From an uncultured Brachyspira sp. (GTDB lineage: Bacteria; Spirochaetota; Brachyspiria; Brachyspirales; Brachyspiraceae): a DNA stretch of 7,657 nucleotides. This document shows, piece by piece, positions 1 to 7,560 of this stretch. The position numbers and the translations under genes were made by a program. Numbering within the stretch: the first letter of the stretch is position 1; each line of letters begins with the position of its first letter. The stretch covers positions 1-7,657 of the forward strand of contig NZ_CAJTQJ010000064.1 of assembly GCF_910578695.1 (NCBI RefSeq). Direction: 5' to 3'. The notes under the pieces are model-generated. The model did not search any database. It was not told the origin of the DNA and saw nothing but the letters and a program-made list of their open reading frames with translations.

Positions 1-61
1 CTCCAAAGGCATGCGTTTCATACCTAAATTTTGACAAATTTAAGTTATCTAGTACAGCCCC
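1..61 (-). repeat. Left copy of edge inverted repeat, probable IS terminus
   Basis: Read on the minus strand from 61 downward, this starts GGGGCTGT and matches the plus strand of 7602-7657 at 52 of 56 aligned positions (mismatches at offsets 9, 10, 29 and 51). Bases 1-5 lie beyond the end of the other copy and cannot be compared. The GGGGCTGT tip resembles ends of IS5/IS1182-type elements, so the body of an element would lie to the left of the window; the family is inferred, since no transposase is visible. Inside it, 22-45 form an AT-rich imperfect palindrome (10-nt arms, 9 of 10 paired, 4-nt loop). The tip lies 4 bp beyond the amidohydrolase stop codon. Confidence 0.7.
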
Positions 62-65
62 AAAA

Positions 66-1760
66 TTATAATACTGAATCTTTTAAATATAATGTTTTTC
101 CTTCCTTAATAGTTTCTAAAATTTCTATATCTTTTATTTTCATAGCACCGCATGTCAAAGGATTATCGCTTAATATAATTAAATCCGCTAATTTGCCTTC
201 TTCTATGGTTCCTTTTAAATGTTCTTCTTTATTCTGATAAGCTGCATTAATAGTTACAGCCTTTAAAGCCTCATAAGGAGTAATTTTCTGATTTTCTCCT
301 AATAATACTCCGTCTTTTGTAACTCTGTTTACAGCACAAAAAATAGTTTCAAGCATATTAGGTTTTATTACAGGCGTGTCCTGATGATAGGTAAAAGCTA
401 AATTATTGTTTAATGCAGTTTTGGAAGCACTTATCTGAGAAGCCCTATGCATACCTAAATTGATTAAATGTACATCTCCCCAATAGTAAATATGAGCTGC
501 GAATATTGATGGTATAATATTAAGATTTGACATTGATTCATATTGTTCTTCTCTTATTATTTGGCTATGAACTAAAACTGCCCTGTAATTATTATCAGTA
601 TTTCTTTTCATCATAACATTGCTTAATGCATTTATATACTGATCTGCTGCTGCATCTCCATTGCAATGAGCCTGAAGCTGCATTTTATCATCTAATGCCT
701 TTTCAACATATTCTTCTACAGATTTATCATCGTATATACCGTACCCCCTGTATCTCGCAGGTCCGCTTATATAAGGCTGCTCCAGCCATGCTGTTTTTGC
801 CTGAGGAGAACCGTCTAAAAATATTTTATAGCCTCCTATTTTAAATCTATTTTTATATATGCCTATCATTTCCTTATTAGTTTCTGCTATAGAATATGAA
901 TTTTTTAAATCTATAAATCCTATTATATCTATTTTAAATCTATTATTAGTTATCATCTTATTTATGATAGGAAATTCTGCAGTAGAAATTAATGCCTCCT
1001 GTGCTGTTGTAATGCCGTATCTTAAATAAATATCTTCTGCCTGATTTATAAAGTCCATTAAATCTTCATCTGTAAGTTCAAAATTAATGCTTTGAGAATA
1101 ATGCATAAATGCTGTCTCTTCCATATACCCTGTAGGCTTTCTGCTGTTAGGATATCTTTCTATCAATCCTCCTTCTATATCAGGAGTATTTTCATCAACT
1201 CCAAACTCTTCTAATGCCTTTGAATTCATACTGCCTACATGACCTGATGCATGCGTTATAAATATTGGGTGATTAGTTGAAATTTTATCTAAATCATCTC
1301 TATTAGGATTTTTCTTATTAGGAAGAATATTATTATCATATCCGAATCCTATAACCCAAGCATCAGACTTTAATTTGTTTACTTTTATATAATTAGTTAT
1401 TCTTTGAGCAATTTCAAGCAAATTGGCAGAACCTGTTAAATCTACGGTTGTAAGCGACTGGGCAAATCTCACTAAATGGCTATGAGAATCTATAAAAGAA
1501 GGCATTAAAGTTTTACCTTGTAAATCTACAACTTCAGCATATACATTATTTAAAATACTTTTTTCATCTTCTTCTGTATAAACTACTTTCATTATTGTAT
1601 TATCTCTTATTTCTATTGCTCTTGCATAAATAGGCTCATCTCCTTTCATAGTAAGTATATTGCCATTATAGTAAACTTTTATTTTACTTTTTATTTTATT
1701 ATAGCAGGACATTGATAATATAGATAAAATCATTAACAATACAAAATATAATTTTTTCAT
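66..1760 (-). CDS. Lipoprotein YtcJ-like metal-dependent amidohydrolase
   Basis: A 564-residue protein of the amidohydrolase_3/YtcJ family, which hydrolyses amide or related C-N bonds with one or two metal ions; the substrate cannot be told. The N-terminus is a lipoprotein signal: MKK, a hydrophobic stretch to about residue 17, and a relaxed spirochaete-type lipobox SMSC with Cys19 as the lipidation site, so the enzyme is probably anchored in a membrane facing the periplasm. Family landmarks follow in order: DSHSH at 91-95 (metal His93 and His95), the GHVGSMNS segment at 173-180, FLDGSPQAKTAW at 314-325, QAHCNGDAAAD at 363-373 (His365), VLVHSQ at 395-400 (His398), YHQDTPV at 458-464 (Asp461, the expected catalytic Asp) and the closing GTIEEGKLADLIIL at 517-530. 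Length and motif order fit an intact enzyme. The ATG is supported by AGAGG (complement of 1769-1773) 8 nt upstream. It starts 31 bp after the VOC gene, probably as one operon. The stop is 4 bp from the IS-like end, so the last few residues could have been altered by insertion. Confidence 0.93.
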   Translation of the reverse strand: MKKLYFVLLMILSILSMSCYNKIKSKIKVYYNGNILTMKGDEPIYARAIEIRDNTIMKVVYTEEDEKSILNNVYAEVVDLQGKTLMPSFIDSHSHLVRFAQSLTTVDLTGSANLLEIAQRITNYIKVNKLKSDAWVIGFGYDNNILPNKKNPNRDDLDKISTNHPIFITHASGHVGSMNSKALEEFGVDENTPDIEGGLIERYPNSRKPTGYMEETAFMHYSQSINFELTDEDLMDFINQAEDIYLRYGITTAQEALISTAEFPIINKMITNNRFKIDIIGFIDLKNSYSIAETNKEMIGIYKNRFKIGGYKIFLDGSPQAKTAWLEQPYISGPARYRGYGIYDDKSVEEYVEKALDDKMQLQAHCNGDAAADQYINALSNVMMKRNTDNNYRAVLVHSQIIREEQYESMSNLNIIPSIFAAHIYYWGDVHLINLGMHRASQISASKTALNNNLAFTYHQDTPVIKPNMLETIFCAVNRVTKDGVLLGENQKITPYEALKAVTINAAYQNKEEHLKGTIEEGKLADLIILSDNPLTCGAMKIKDIEILETIKEGKTLYLKDSVL

Positions 1761-1791
1761 TTTTATAACCTCTAATTTTTTATATATGTCT

Positions 1792-2175
1792 TTATATAGT
1801 TATCTCTATTCTATTATTCTCGCTGTCAAGTATTACGCTTTCATAATATCCGTCCCCTGTAGTTCTTGGATATGATGCAATTTTAAATCCGTCTTTTTCT
1901 AATTATTCTGTGAGACTCTCAATTTTTTCTTTACTTCCTACTGATATTGAAATATGAGCAAAACCGTACATTTCATCATTAGTATTTCTTTCTTTTATAC
2001 CTTTTTTAGTCATTATCTCTAATCTTAAGTCATCTTCAAAATTAAGAAAATATGATTCAAAATATGTTTTCTTATTGATATATTTATCACTGCATTTACA
2101 TTTAAAATATTTAATATAAAAATTTTTAATATTCTCTAAATCTCTAACCCAAATTGCAATATGAGATATTTTCAT
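1792..2175 (-). pseudogene. VOC (glyoxalase-fold) family protein, disrupted by in-frame TAA
   Basis: The intact part encodes 90 residues starting MKISHIAIWVRDLENIK, typical of small single-domain VOC metalloenzymes (glyoxalase/YaeR/SMU1112c-like, about 125-130 residues). A TAA at 1903-1905 ends it, but the same frame continues with LEKDGFKIASYPRTTGDGYY and ends in NRIEITI before a second TAA at 1792-1794. This is the expected C-terminal half, giving 127 codons plus stop if the ochre codon were sense. Likely metal ligands are His5, Glu53 and His74; the fourth, Glu124 of NRIEI, lies after the premature stop, so the 90-residue product lacks a ligand and the last strands and should be inactive. 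One base change (for example AAA, GAA or CAA to TAA) explains it, and the unaltered downstream frame argues the loss is recent, or a sequencing error. Its ATG has GAGG (complement of 2183-2186) 7 nt upstream. It is the first gene of a probable two-gene unit with the amidohydrolase. Substrate unknown. Confidence 0.88.
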
Positions 2176-2206
2176 TTTATAACCTCAAATAAAAAATTAT
2201 ATTAGT

Positions 2207-2215
2207 ATTATAACA
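2207..2215 (-). promoter_or_regulatory. Candidate extended -10 promoter for the VOC-amidohydrolase unit
   Basis: On the minus strand this reads TGTTATAAT, a perfect match to the extended -10 pattern TGnTATAAT. No convincing -35 box is seen at the usual distance, which is acceptable for extended -10 promoters. Transcription would begin near 2200, giving a leader of about 25 nt that contains the SD of the VOC gene. In such AT-rich DNA a TATAAT alone means little; the TG dinucleotide and position make it plausible. Confidence 0.45.
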
Positions 2216-2289
2216 TTAATATAAAAATAAAAAATATTTATTATAAAAAATTATAAAAATTATATAATATGGTTATGATATAAAAACTA

Positions 2290-2317
2290 TTGATATAATA
2301 ATCATTGCATATATAAT
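2290..2317 (+). promoter_or_regulatory. Candidate sigma-70-type promoter of purL
   Basis: TTGATA at 2290-2295 and a perfect TATAAT at 2312-2317 are separated by 16 bp. A start near 2324 would give a leader of about 30 nt ending in the purL SD, AGGA at 2340-2343, 10 nt before the ATG. That leader is too short for a purine or other riboswitch. The rest of the 178-bp divergent spacer (2176-2353) is nearly all A and T, with A-tracts at 2222-2262 that could bend DNA or act as an UP element. No PurR-type palindrome was recognised. Confidence 0.5.
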
Positions 2318-2353
2318 CATTATATTAAAAATTTAAACTAGGAAATTATATCA

Positions 2354-5300
2354 ATGAATTACCGCATCTTCATAGAAAAAAAAGAAGGTTTTAATTTAGA
2401 AGCTAAAAGATTAGAAAATCAATTAAAAGAAAATTTCAAAATAAAATGCTCCGTAAGACTTCTCAATGTTTATGATATTTTTAATATAGAAGAAAGTCAG
2501 TTAAATAATTCTATTAAAGTGATATTCTCAGAACCTCCCACTGATAAAATTATAGAAAAAAAAGATTTTGAGAGTTTAAAATACTTTGCAGTTGAATATT
2601 TGCCAGGACAATTTGATCAAAGAGCAGATTCAGCTTTACAATGTTTAAAGCTTCTCTATAATGATATAAAAGATGTAGCTATAGTAAGCGGAAAAGTCAT
2701 TATTTTTGACGGCGATATAAATGATGATACTATAGAGAAAATAAAAAAATTCTATATAAACCCTGTAGAAAGCAGAGAAAAAGATTTAAAAAAGCTGGAA
2801 ATAGAACCTAATCAAAAAGCTGATGACATTAAAGATGTTGAAAATTTTATTAATCTGAATACAGAAGAACTTTATAAATATAGAGATAGTCTTGATTTGG
2901 CTATGACTTATAAGGATATAGAGTTCGTACAGAATTATTTTAAAAATGAAGAAAAAAGAAATCCTACAGAAACAGAAATAAAAGTTCTTGATACATATTG
3001 GTCAGATCATTGTCGCCATACAACATTTATGACAAAGATTAATGATGTGAAATTAGAAGATGATAAAAGCAGTTTTTCTGAAGTTATACTTAATACTATT
3101 AACAGATATTATGCTATGAGAAGAGAACTTTACGGAGAAGATGCTGACAGCAAAAGAGATATTAATTTAATGGATATGGCTACAATATCAGCAAAATATA
3201 TAAAGAAAAAAGGCAGGCTTGAAGATTTAGAAATTTCAGATGAAGTAAATGCATGTTCTATTTATATAGATGTTGATGCTGCTTATGAAAATGGAAAAAA
3301 TAAAACAGAAAAATATTTACTAATGTTTAAAAATGAGACGCATAATCACCCTACAGAAATTGAGCCATTCGGCGGGGCTTCTACTTGTTTGGGCGGAGCT
3401 ATAAGAGACCCTCTTTCTGGAAGAAGCTATGTATATCAGGCTATAAGAGTAACAGGAAGTGCTGACCCTTTAGAAAAATTAGAAAATACTTTGCAAGGCA
3501 AATTACCTCAGAAGAAAATTACAGCAACTGCAGCAGCAGGATATTCCTCTTACGGCAATCAAATAGGGCTTACTACATGTTTGGTTAATGAAATATATGA
3601 TGAAGGGTATAAGGCTAAAAGGCTTGAAGTAGGTGCTGTTGTAGGTGCTGTTCCTGCAGATTATGTAAGAAGAGAAAAGCCTAAAGCAGGAGATATAGTT
3701 ATAGTGCTTGGCGGAAGAACAGGAAGAGACGGATGCGGAGGTGCTACAGGTTCATCAAAAAGTCATACTGATACATCTTTGAGGCTTTGCGGTGCTGAAG
3801 TACAAAAAGGAAATGCCCCTGAAGAAAGAAAGATACAGAGATTATTTAAAAACAAAGAAGCAGCAAAATTAATAAAAAAATGCAATGACTTTGGTGCAGG
3901 AGGTGTTTCTGTTGCTATAGGCGAATTATCAGAAGGAATTGATATTAATCTTGATGAGCTTCCTGTTAAGTATTTAGGTTTGAATGGTACTGAACTTGCA
4001 ATATCTGAATCTCAGGAGAGAATGGCTGTTGTTGTAGAGAGTAAGGACGCTGATAAATTCATAAGTCTTGCTGACAAAGAAAATATCGAAGCTGCAAAAG
4101 CTGCTGTAATAACAGATACTAACAGGCTTGTGATGTACTTAAAAGGCAGAAAGATTGTAGATATAAGCCGTAAGTTTTTAGATACTAATGGTGCTAAACA
4201 GGAAACTAATGCTCTTCTTAAAAATATTAATTTTGAAAATAATCCTTTCAGCACAAAAAATGCATGCTCTTTGAAATCTCATTGGTTTGAAATGATAGAA
4301 GATTTAAATATCGCTTCTCAAAAAGGACTTATTGAAATGTTTGATTCATCAATAGGTGCTTCTACTGTATTAATGCCTTTCGGAGGAAAATATCAGATGA
4401 CTCCAAGCGATGTGAGTATTCAGAAAATTCCTATATTTGATAATAATATTAAAGATATAAATACTGCTTCTGCAATCACTTGGGGATATAATCCTTCTAT
4501 AATGAAATGGTCAGAGTTTCACGGCGGTATATATTCCGTAATAGAATCAATATCAAAACTTGTTTCTATAGGTGCTGATTATAAAAATATAAGATTATCA
4601 TTTCAAGAGTATTTTGAAAAATTGGGTAATGATCCTAAAAAATGGGGTAAAGTTTACTCAGCATTGCTTGGAACAATATATGCTCAGAGTGAATTTGATA
4701 TACCGGCTATAGGCGGAAAAGATTCTATGAGCGGTACTTTTAATGATATATCAGTGCCTTCAACTTTAATATCATTTGCAGTATCTGCTGTAAACTCAAA
4801 AGATGTAATTTCGCCTGAATTTAAATCAGCTTGCAATTATGTTTACTTAATAAAACATAATATGCTTGAAAACTATATGCCTAATATTGAAGAGATAAAA
4901 GAAAATTTTAACTTCATTCATAAAAATATAACAGACAAAAAAATATTATCAGCATACACAATTAAATTCGGAGGCATTGCTGAGGCTTTAACTAAAATGT
5001 CTTTTGGAAACAGAATAGGTATTGATATAAAAGATGAGCTTTATTTCTTTAATTTGATGCCTGCTTCATTTATAGTTGAAACTAAAGAAGAATTAAATTA
5101 TAAAAATGCTGTATTAATAGGAAAGACTATTGATGAGTATAAAATAAAAGTATGCGGAGAAATAATAGATTTAGAAGAAGCAGAAAAATTATGGCTTGAA
5201 AAATTATCTGAAGTTTTCCCTTATAAAACTAATGAAGATATAGAAACCTATCAATTAGCCGAATACAAAAGAAAATCACCATTTATATGCAAAAATAAAA

Positions 5301-6100
5301 AAGCTAAGCCTAATGTTTTAATAGCTTCTTTTTTAGGCACTAACTGCGAATATGATGCTCAAAAAGCATTTTCAGATGCAGGAGCTAATACTGATATTTT
5401 TGTATTTAGAAATATAAAGTCTGAGTATATAAAAGAATCTATTGAAGAGATGAGCAAAAAGATAGATAACTCTCAAATATTTATGATACCAGGCGGATTT
5501 AGTGCTGCAGATGAGCCTGACGGTTCAGGAAAGTTTATTTCTGCAATACTTACAAATGAAAAAATAAAAACTTCAATACATAAATTATTGGAGCGTGACG
5601 GACTTGTTTTAGGTATATGCAATGGCTTTCAGGCATTAATAAAATCAGGACTTCTTCCTTATGGTAAAATAGGAAATATTTCAGAAAACTCTCCAACTCT
5701 TACATTTAATAAAATAGGAAGACATATTTCACAAATGGTAACTACAAAAATAGTATCAAATAATTCTCCTTGGCTTTATAATATACCAGCGGGAAGCGAA
5801 TTAGTTGTACCTGTTTCACATGGAGAGGGAAGATTCTTTGCAGATGATGATATTATAAAAGAATTAATAAAAAAAGGACAAGTTGCTTCTCAGTATGTTA
5901 ACTTTGAATCAAAACCTACTAATGAGTTTAGATTTAATCCTAACGGCTCAGCTTATGCTATAGAGGGTATACTTTCAGAGGACGGAAAAATATTTGGTAA
6001 AATGGGACATAGCGAGAGATACGGCAATAATTTATATAAAAACATAATAAAAAAAGATATTTATAACATCTTTGAAAACGGCGTAAATTATTTTAAATAA
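2354..6100 (+). CDS. purL: Phosphoribosylformylglycinamidine synthase, single-chain
   Basis: A complete 1248-residue FGAM synthase, converting FGAR, ATP and glutamine to FGAM in step 4 of de novo purine synthesis (cytoplasmic). It is the long single-chain form, resembling the clade II type of Clostridia (about 1250 residues), in which PurS-, PurL- and PurQ-like parts are fused. Visible parts: a PurS-like N-terminal domain (about 1-150, starting MNYRIFIEKKEGF); the linker motif DTYWSDHCRHTTF at 213-225; the first synthetase half with KNETHNHPTEIEPFGG at 326-341 and the NDFGAGG loop at 511-517; the second half with PAIGGKDSMSGTF at 784-796; and a class I glutaminase from about 986, with the PGGFSAADEPDG segment (1046-1057), nucleophile Cys1089 in GICNGFQ, and His1219/Glu1221 in GHSER as the rest of the triad. 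No key residue appears missing. The ATG has AGGA 10 nt upstream. It is transcribed alone, divergent from the VOC unit, and ends at a hairpin terminator; no other pur gene is in the window. Confidence 0.98.
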   Translation: MNYRIFIEKKEGFNLEAKRLENQLKENFKIKCSVRLLNVYDIFNIEESQLNNSIKVIFSEPPTDKIIEKKDFESLKYFAVEYLPGQFDQRADSALQCLKLLYNDIKDVAIVSGKVIIFDGDINDDTIEKIKKFYINPVESREKDLKKLEIEPNQKADDIKDVENFINLNTEELYKYRDSLDLAMTYKDIEFVQNYFKNEEKRNPTETEIKVLDTYWSDHCRHTTFMTKINDVKLEDDKSSFSEVILNTINRYYAMRRELYGEDADSKRDINLMDMATISAKYIKKKGRLEDLEISDEVNACSIYIDVDAAYENGKNKTEKYLLMFKNETHNHPTEIEPFGGASTCLGGAIRDPLSGRSYVYQAIRVTGSADPLEKLENTLQGKLPQKKITATAAAGYSSYGNQIGLTTCLVNEIYDEGYKAKRLEVGAVVGAVPADYVRREKPKAGDIVIVLGGRTGRDGCGGATGSSKSHTDTSLRLCGAEVQKGNAPEERKIQRLFKNKEAAKLIKKCNDFGAGGVSVAIGELSEGIDINLDELPVKYLGLNGTELAISESQERMAVVVESKDADKFISLADKENIEAAKAAVITDTNRLVMYLKGRKIVDISRKFLDTNGAKQETNALLKNINFENNPFSTKNACSLKSHWFEMIEDLNIASQKGLIEMFDSSIGASTVLMPFGGKYQMTPSDVSIQKIPIFDNNIKDINTASAITWGYNPSIMKWSEFHGGIYSVIESISKLVSIGADYKNIRLSFQEYFEKLGNDPKKWGKVYSALLGTIYAQSEFDIPAIGGKDSMSGTFNDISVPSTLISFAVSAVNSKDVISPEFKSACNYVYLIKHNMLENYMPNIEEIKENFNFIHKNITDKKILSAYTIKFGGIAEALTKMSFGNRIGIDIKDELYFFNLMPASFIVETKEELNYKNAVLIGKTIDEYKIKVCGEIIDLEEAEKLWLEKLSEVFPYKTNEDIETYQLAEYKRKSPFICKNKKAKPNVLIASFLGTNCEYDAQKAFSDAGANTDIFVFRNIKSEYIKESIEEMSKKIDNSQIFMIPGGFSAADEPDGSGKFISAILTNEKIKTSIHKLLERDGLVLGICNGFQALIKSGLLPYGKIGNISENSPTLTFNKIGRHISQMVTTKIVSNNSPWLYNIPAGSELVVPVSHGEGRFFADDDIIKELIKKGQVASQYVNFESKPTNEFRFNPNGSAYAIEGILSEDGKIFGKMGHSERYGNNLYKNIIKKDIYNIFENGVNYFK

Positions 6101-6124
6101 AAATATATAAATTTATAACAATGA

Positions 6125-6155
6125 AAGCTGTAGTCTTAAATAAAGATTGCAGCTT
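6125..6155. terminator. Hairpin terminator between purL and the converging FkbM remnant
   Basis: Arms 6125-6137 and 6143-6155 can pair over 13 positions (11 Watson-Crick plus two G-U pairs) around the 5-nt loop AAATA. On the plus strand it begins 24 nt after the purL stop and is followed by an interrupted T-rich run (6157-6175). It also lies 10 nt past the final stop of the minus-strand remnant, so it could serve both directions, although the minus-strand tail is less T-rich. Confidence 0.75.
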
Positions 6156-6164
6156 ATTTAATAT

Positions 6165-6611
6165 TTATTCTTTTATAAATAAAATATCTAATCCTATATA
6201 AATTAAAACTTTATAGCCTCTTTCTTTCATAAAGTTTATTACAAAATTATTTTCAACTGTTATTAATCCAAAAGAATATTTATTAAAATCTATTGTTTCT
6301 AAAACTATTAATTATCCTCCTTCAATATCTACTAATAAAAAGTCTATGTGTTTTATATCTGGATAATTTTTTGACATTAAATCATCAAATGTTATAGAAT
6401 TAACTTCTATAGTTTTTAATTCTTTTTGATTACTTTCATTTTTTATTCTTTGAATATGTCTGTCAGATGCTTGTTCTTTTAATACATTAAGAACATCTAT
6501 GCTTGAACTTATAAATTCTAATTTATCTCCTGTTTTAGAATGTATAGCTAAATTATAACAATCACATTTTCTGTTATTTTTTAATAATATATAACAGTAA
6601 TTATTAAGCAA
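6165..6611 (-). pseudogene. FkbM-family methyltransferase remnant, 5'-truncated and with in-frame TAA
   Basis: The open part encodes about 99 residues from a TTG at 6609-6611. It carries the second half of an FkbM-type SAM-dependent methyltransferase: LAIHSKTGDKLEFIS (21-35, the post-motif strand region), TIEVNSITFDDLM (67-79) and IDFLLVDIEGG (89-99). A TAA at 6312-6314 then replaces the Glu normally following this motif (family pattern D-x-E-G-x-E); GAA to TAA is one change. The same frame continues with LIVLETIDFNKYSFGLITVE, NFMKERGYKVLIYIG and LDILFIKE to a final TAA at 6165-6167. The N-terminal part with the glycine-rich SAM-binding motif is absent, the TTG has no SD, and the segment after ITVENN looks a few residues short. 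It is therefore a decaying fragment. FkbM enzymes usually O-methylate sugars of glycans or natural products; beside the HAD sugar-phosphatase this fits a lost surface-glycan locus. Convergent with purL. Confidence 0.82.
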
Positions 6612-6623
6612 ATAAAAAGATTA

Positions 6624-7484
6624 TTATATAATATCGTATATATCATCTGTTTGTACAATTTTTTCTATATTTTCTATTTGATAAATTTCTGTTTGTATTA
6701 ATAAAGTTCTAAGATAAGGTATTTTAATGATATCTGTGTCTCTATCGCCTATCATAAAAGAGTTAAATAAATCTATATTATATTTTTTTGAAGCAAGCAA
6801 ATGCATTCCAGCCTCAGGTTTTCTAAGCATAGAAATTATATTATAAGGCTCTGTGCTTCCTTTTATATGATAAGGACAATAATAAAAATCATCTATAACA
6901 GCATCATTTTTCTTATATTCTTCATAAAGATAATTATGAACATTATCAACATCTTCATTAGTATAATAATTATATGATACGCCTGCCTGATTGGTTGTTA
7001 CTATTGTTATATACCCTTTTTTATTTGCATATTTTACTATATCTATAAAATCTTTTTTTATTTTTACTCTGTCGGCAGTTCCTATATATCCTGCATCCTC
7101 CATTAATACTCCGTCTCTATCCAAAAATAATGCTTTATTTATTTTTCTGCTGCTGTCGGTAAAATAAGCAGGAATACCATATAATTTATTTTCATTAAAT
7201 GCATTGTCTATCAATCTATAAATATCTTCTCTATTTTCATTAATTTTATCTCTATTATATAATTCGCCTTTACAAATTACCAAATTATTACTGAATGAAT
7301 ATCCTGATAAAATATTTGATATATCATTTCTCACTATTTTATAATTTTTATCTATAGTAAATAATTTTGAATATTCTAAAAATGTATTATTGGTATTAAA
7401 GTCCAATGCTATAAGAATGGAATCATTTTCCAATATTTTATAAAATTCCAAAAAATAATTTACTATATTTTTACTAATATCCAT
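6624..7484 (-). CDS. HAD-IIIA (GmhB-like) phosphatase with uncharacterised N-terminal region
   Basis: A 286-residue protein. Residues about 115-265 form a HAD-IIIA phosphatase domain like those of heptose-1,7-bisphosphate phosphatase (GmhB) and histidinol phosphatase: motif I LDRDG at 121-125 (nucleophile Asp122, acid Asp124), motif II TTNQAG at 163-168 (Thr164), motif III RKP at 221-223 (Lys222) and motif IV IGDRDTD at 245-251 (Asp247, Asp251). GmhB-type enzymes usually carry a zinc loop CxH...CxC; here CPYH (203-206) is present but the CxC before RKP is replaced by SML, so the zinc site is incomplete. The likely substrate is a sugar phosphate for surface glycan synthesis (inferred). Residues 1-110 are an added mixed alpha/beta region I cannot assign. 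The ATG has AAAGG (complement of 7494-7498) 9 nt upstream. It ends in tandem TAA codons (6624-6626, 6621-6623), and the FkbM remnant follows in the same frame. Confidence 0.88.
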   Translation of the reverse strand: MDISKNIVNYFLEFYKILENDSILIALDFNTNNTFLEYSKLFTIDKNYKIVRNDISNILSGYSFSNNLVICKGELYNRDKINENREDIYRLIDNAFNENKLYGIPAYFTDSSRKINKALFLDRDGVLMEDAGYIGTADRVKIKKDFIDIVKYANKKGYITIVTTNQAGVSYNYYTNEDVDNVHNYLYEEYKKNDAVIDDFYYCPYHIKGSTEPYNIISMLRKPEAGMHLLASKKYNIDLFNSFMIGDRDTDIIKIPYLRTLLIQTEIYQIENIEKIVQTDDIYDII

Positions 7485-7529
7485 AATTAAAAACCTTTAT
7501 ATAATTATTTAAGTTTAATATAAAAAAAT

Positions 7530-7554
7530 AATTTTATCAATTAATTTTATCAAT
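7530..7554. repeat. Tandem 12-bp direct repeat upstream of the HAD gene
   Basis: AATTTTATCAAT occurs at 7530-7541 and again at 7543-7554, separated by a single base, so the copies are 13 bp apart. They lie about 46-70 bp upstream of the HAD start codon, just downstream of the extended -10 candidate at 7561-7569. On the minus strand each copy contains TTGATA; the one at 7548-7553 lies 17 bp before TATTTT (7525-7530), a second but weaker possible promoter. They could be operator half-sites or chance repetition in AT-rich DNA. Confidence 0.5.
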
Positions 7555-7560
7555 AAAGCT

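Noticed and set aside
31..237. A 68-codon plus-strand open frame across the left repeat and the 3' end of the amidohydrolase
   Set aside because: It is antisense to the well-supported amidohydrolase, resembles no family, and begins inside the repeat; it is a shadow of the opposite strand.
626..844. A 72-codon plus-strand open frame inside the amidohydrolase
   Set aside because: It is antisense to conserved catalytic segments of the amidohydrolase and has no protein-like character.
2318..2353. A purine or other riboswitch in the purL leader
   Set aside because: From the best promoter the leader is about 30 nt of AT-rich sequence, with no room for an aptamer and no conserved junction motifs.
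4012..4254. An 80-codon minus-strand open frame inside purL
   Set aside because: It is antisense to a conserved part of PurL; its hydrophobic look is what the complement of charged, AT-rich codons produces.
6101..6311. A CRISPR array or small RNA between purL and the FkbM remnant
   Set aside because: The stretch is explained by one terminator hairpin and by the continued FkbM reading frame; no regularly spaced repeats are present.
6165..7484. A functional HAD-FkbM fusion enzyme made by stop-codon readthrough
   Set aside because: It would need readthrough of three TAA codons, two of them tandem, and the methyltransferase half lacks its SAM-binding N-terminus.
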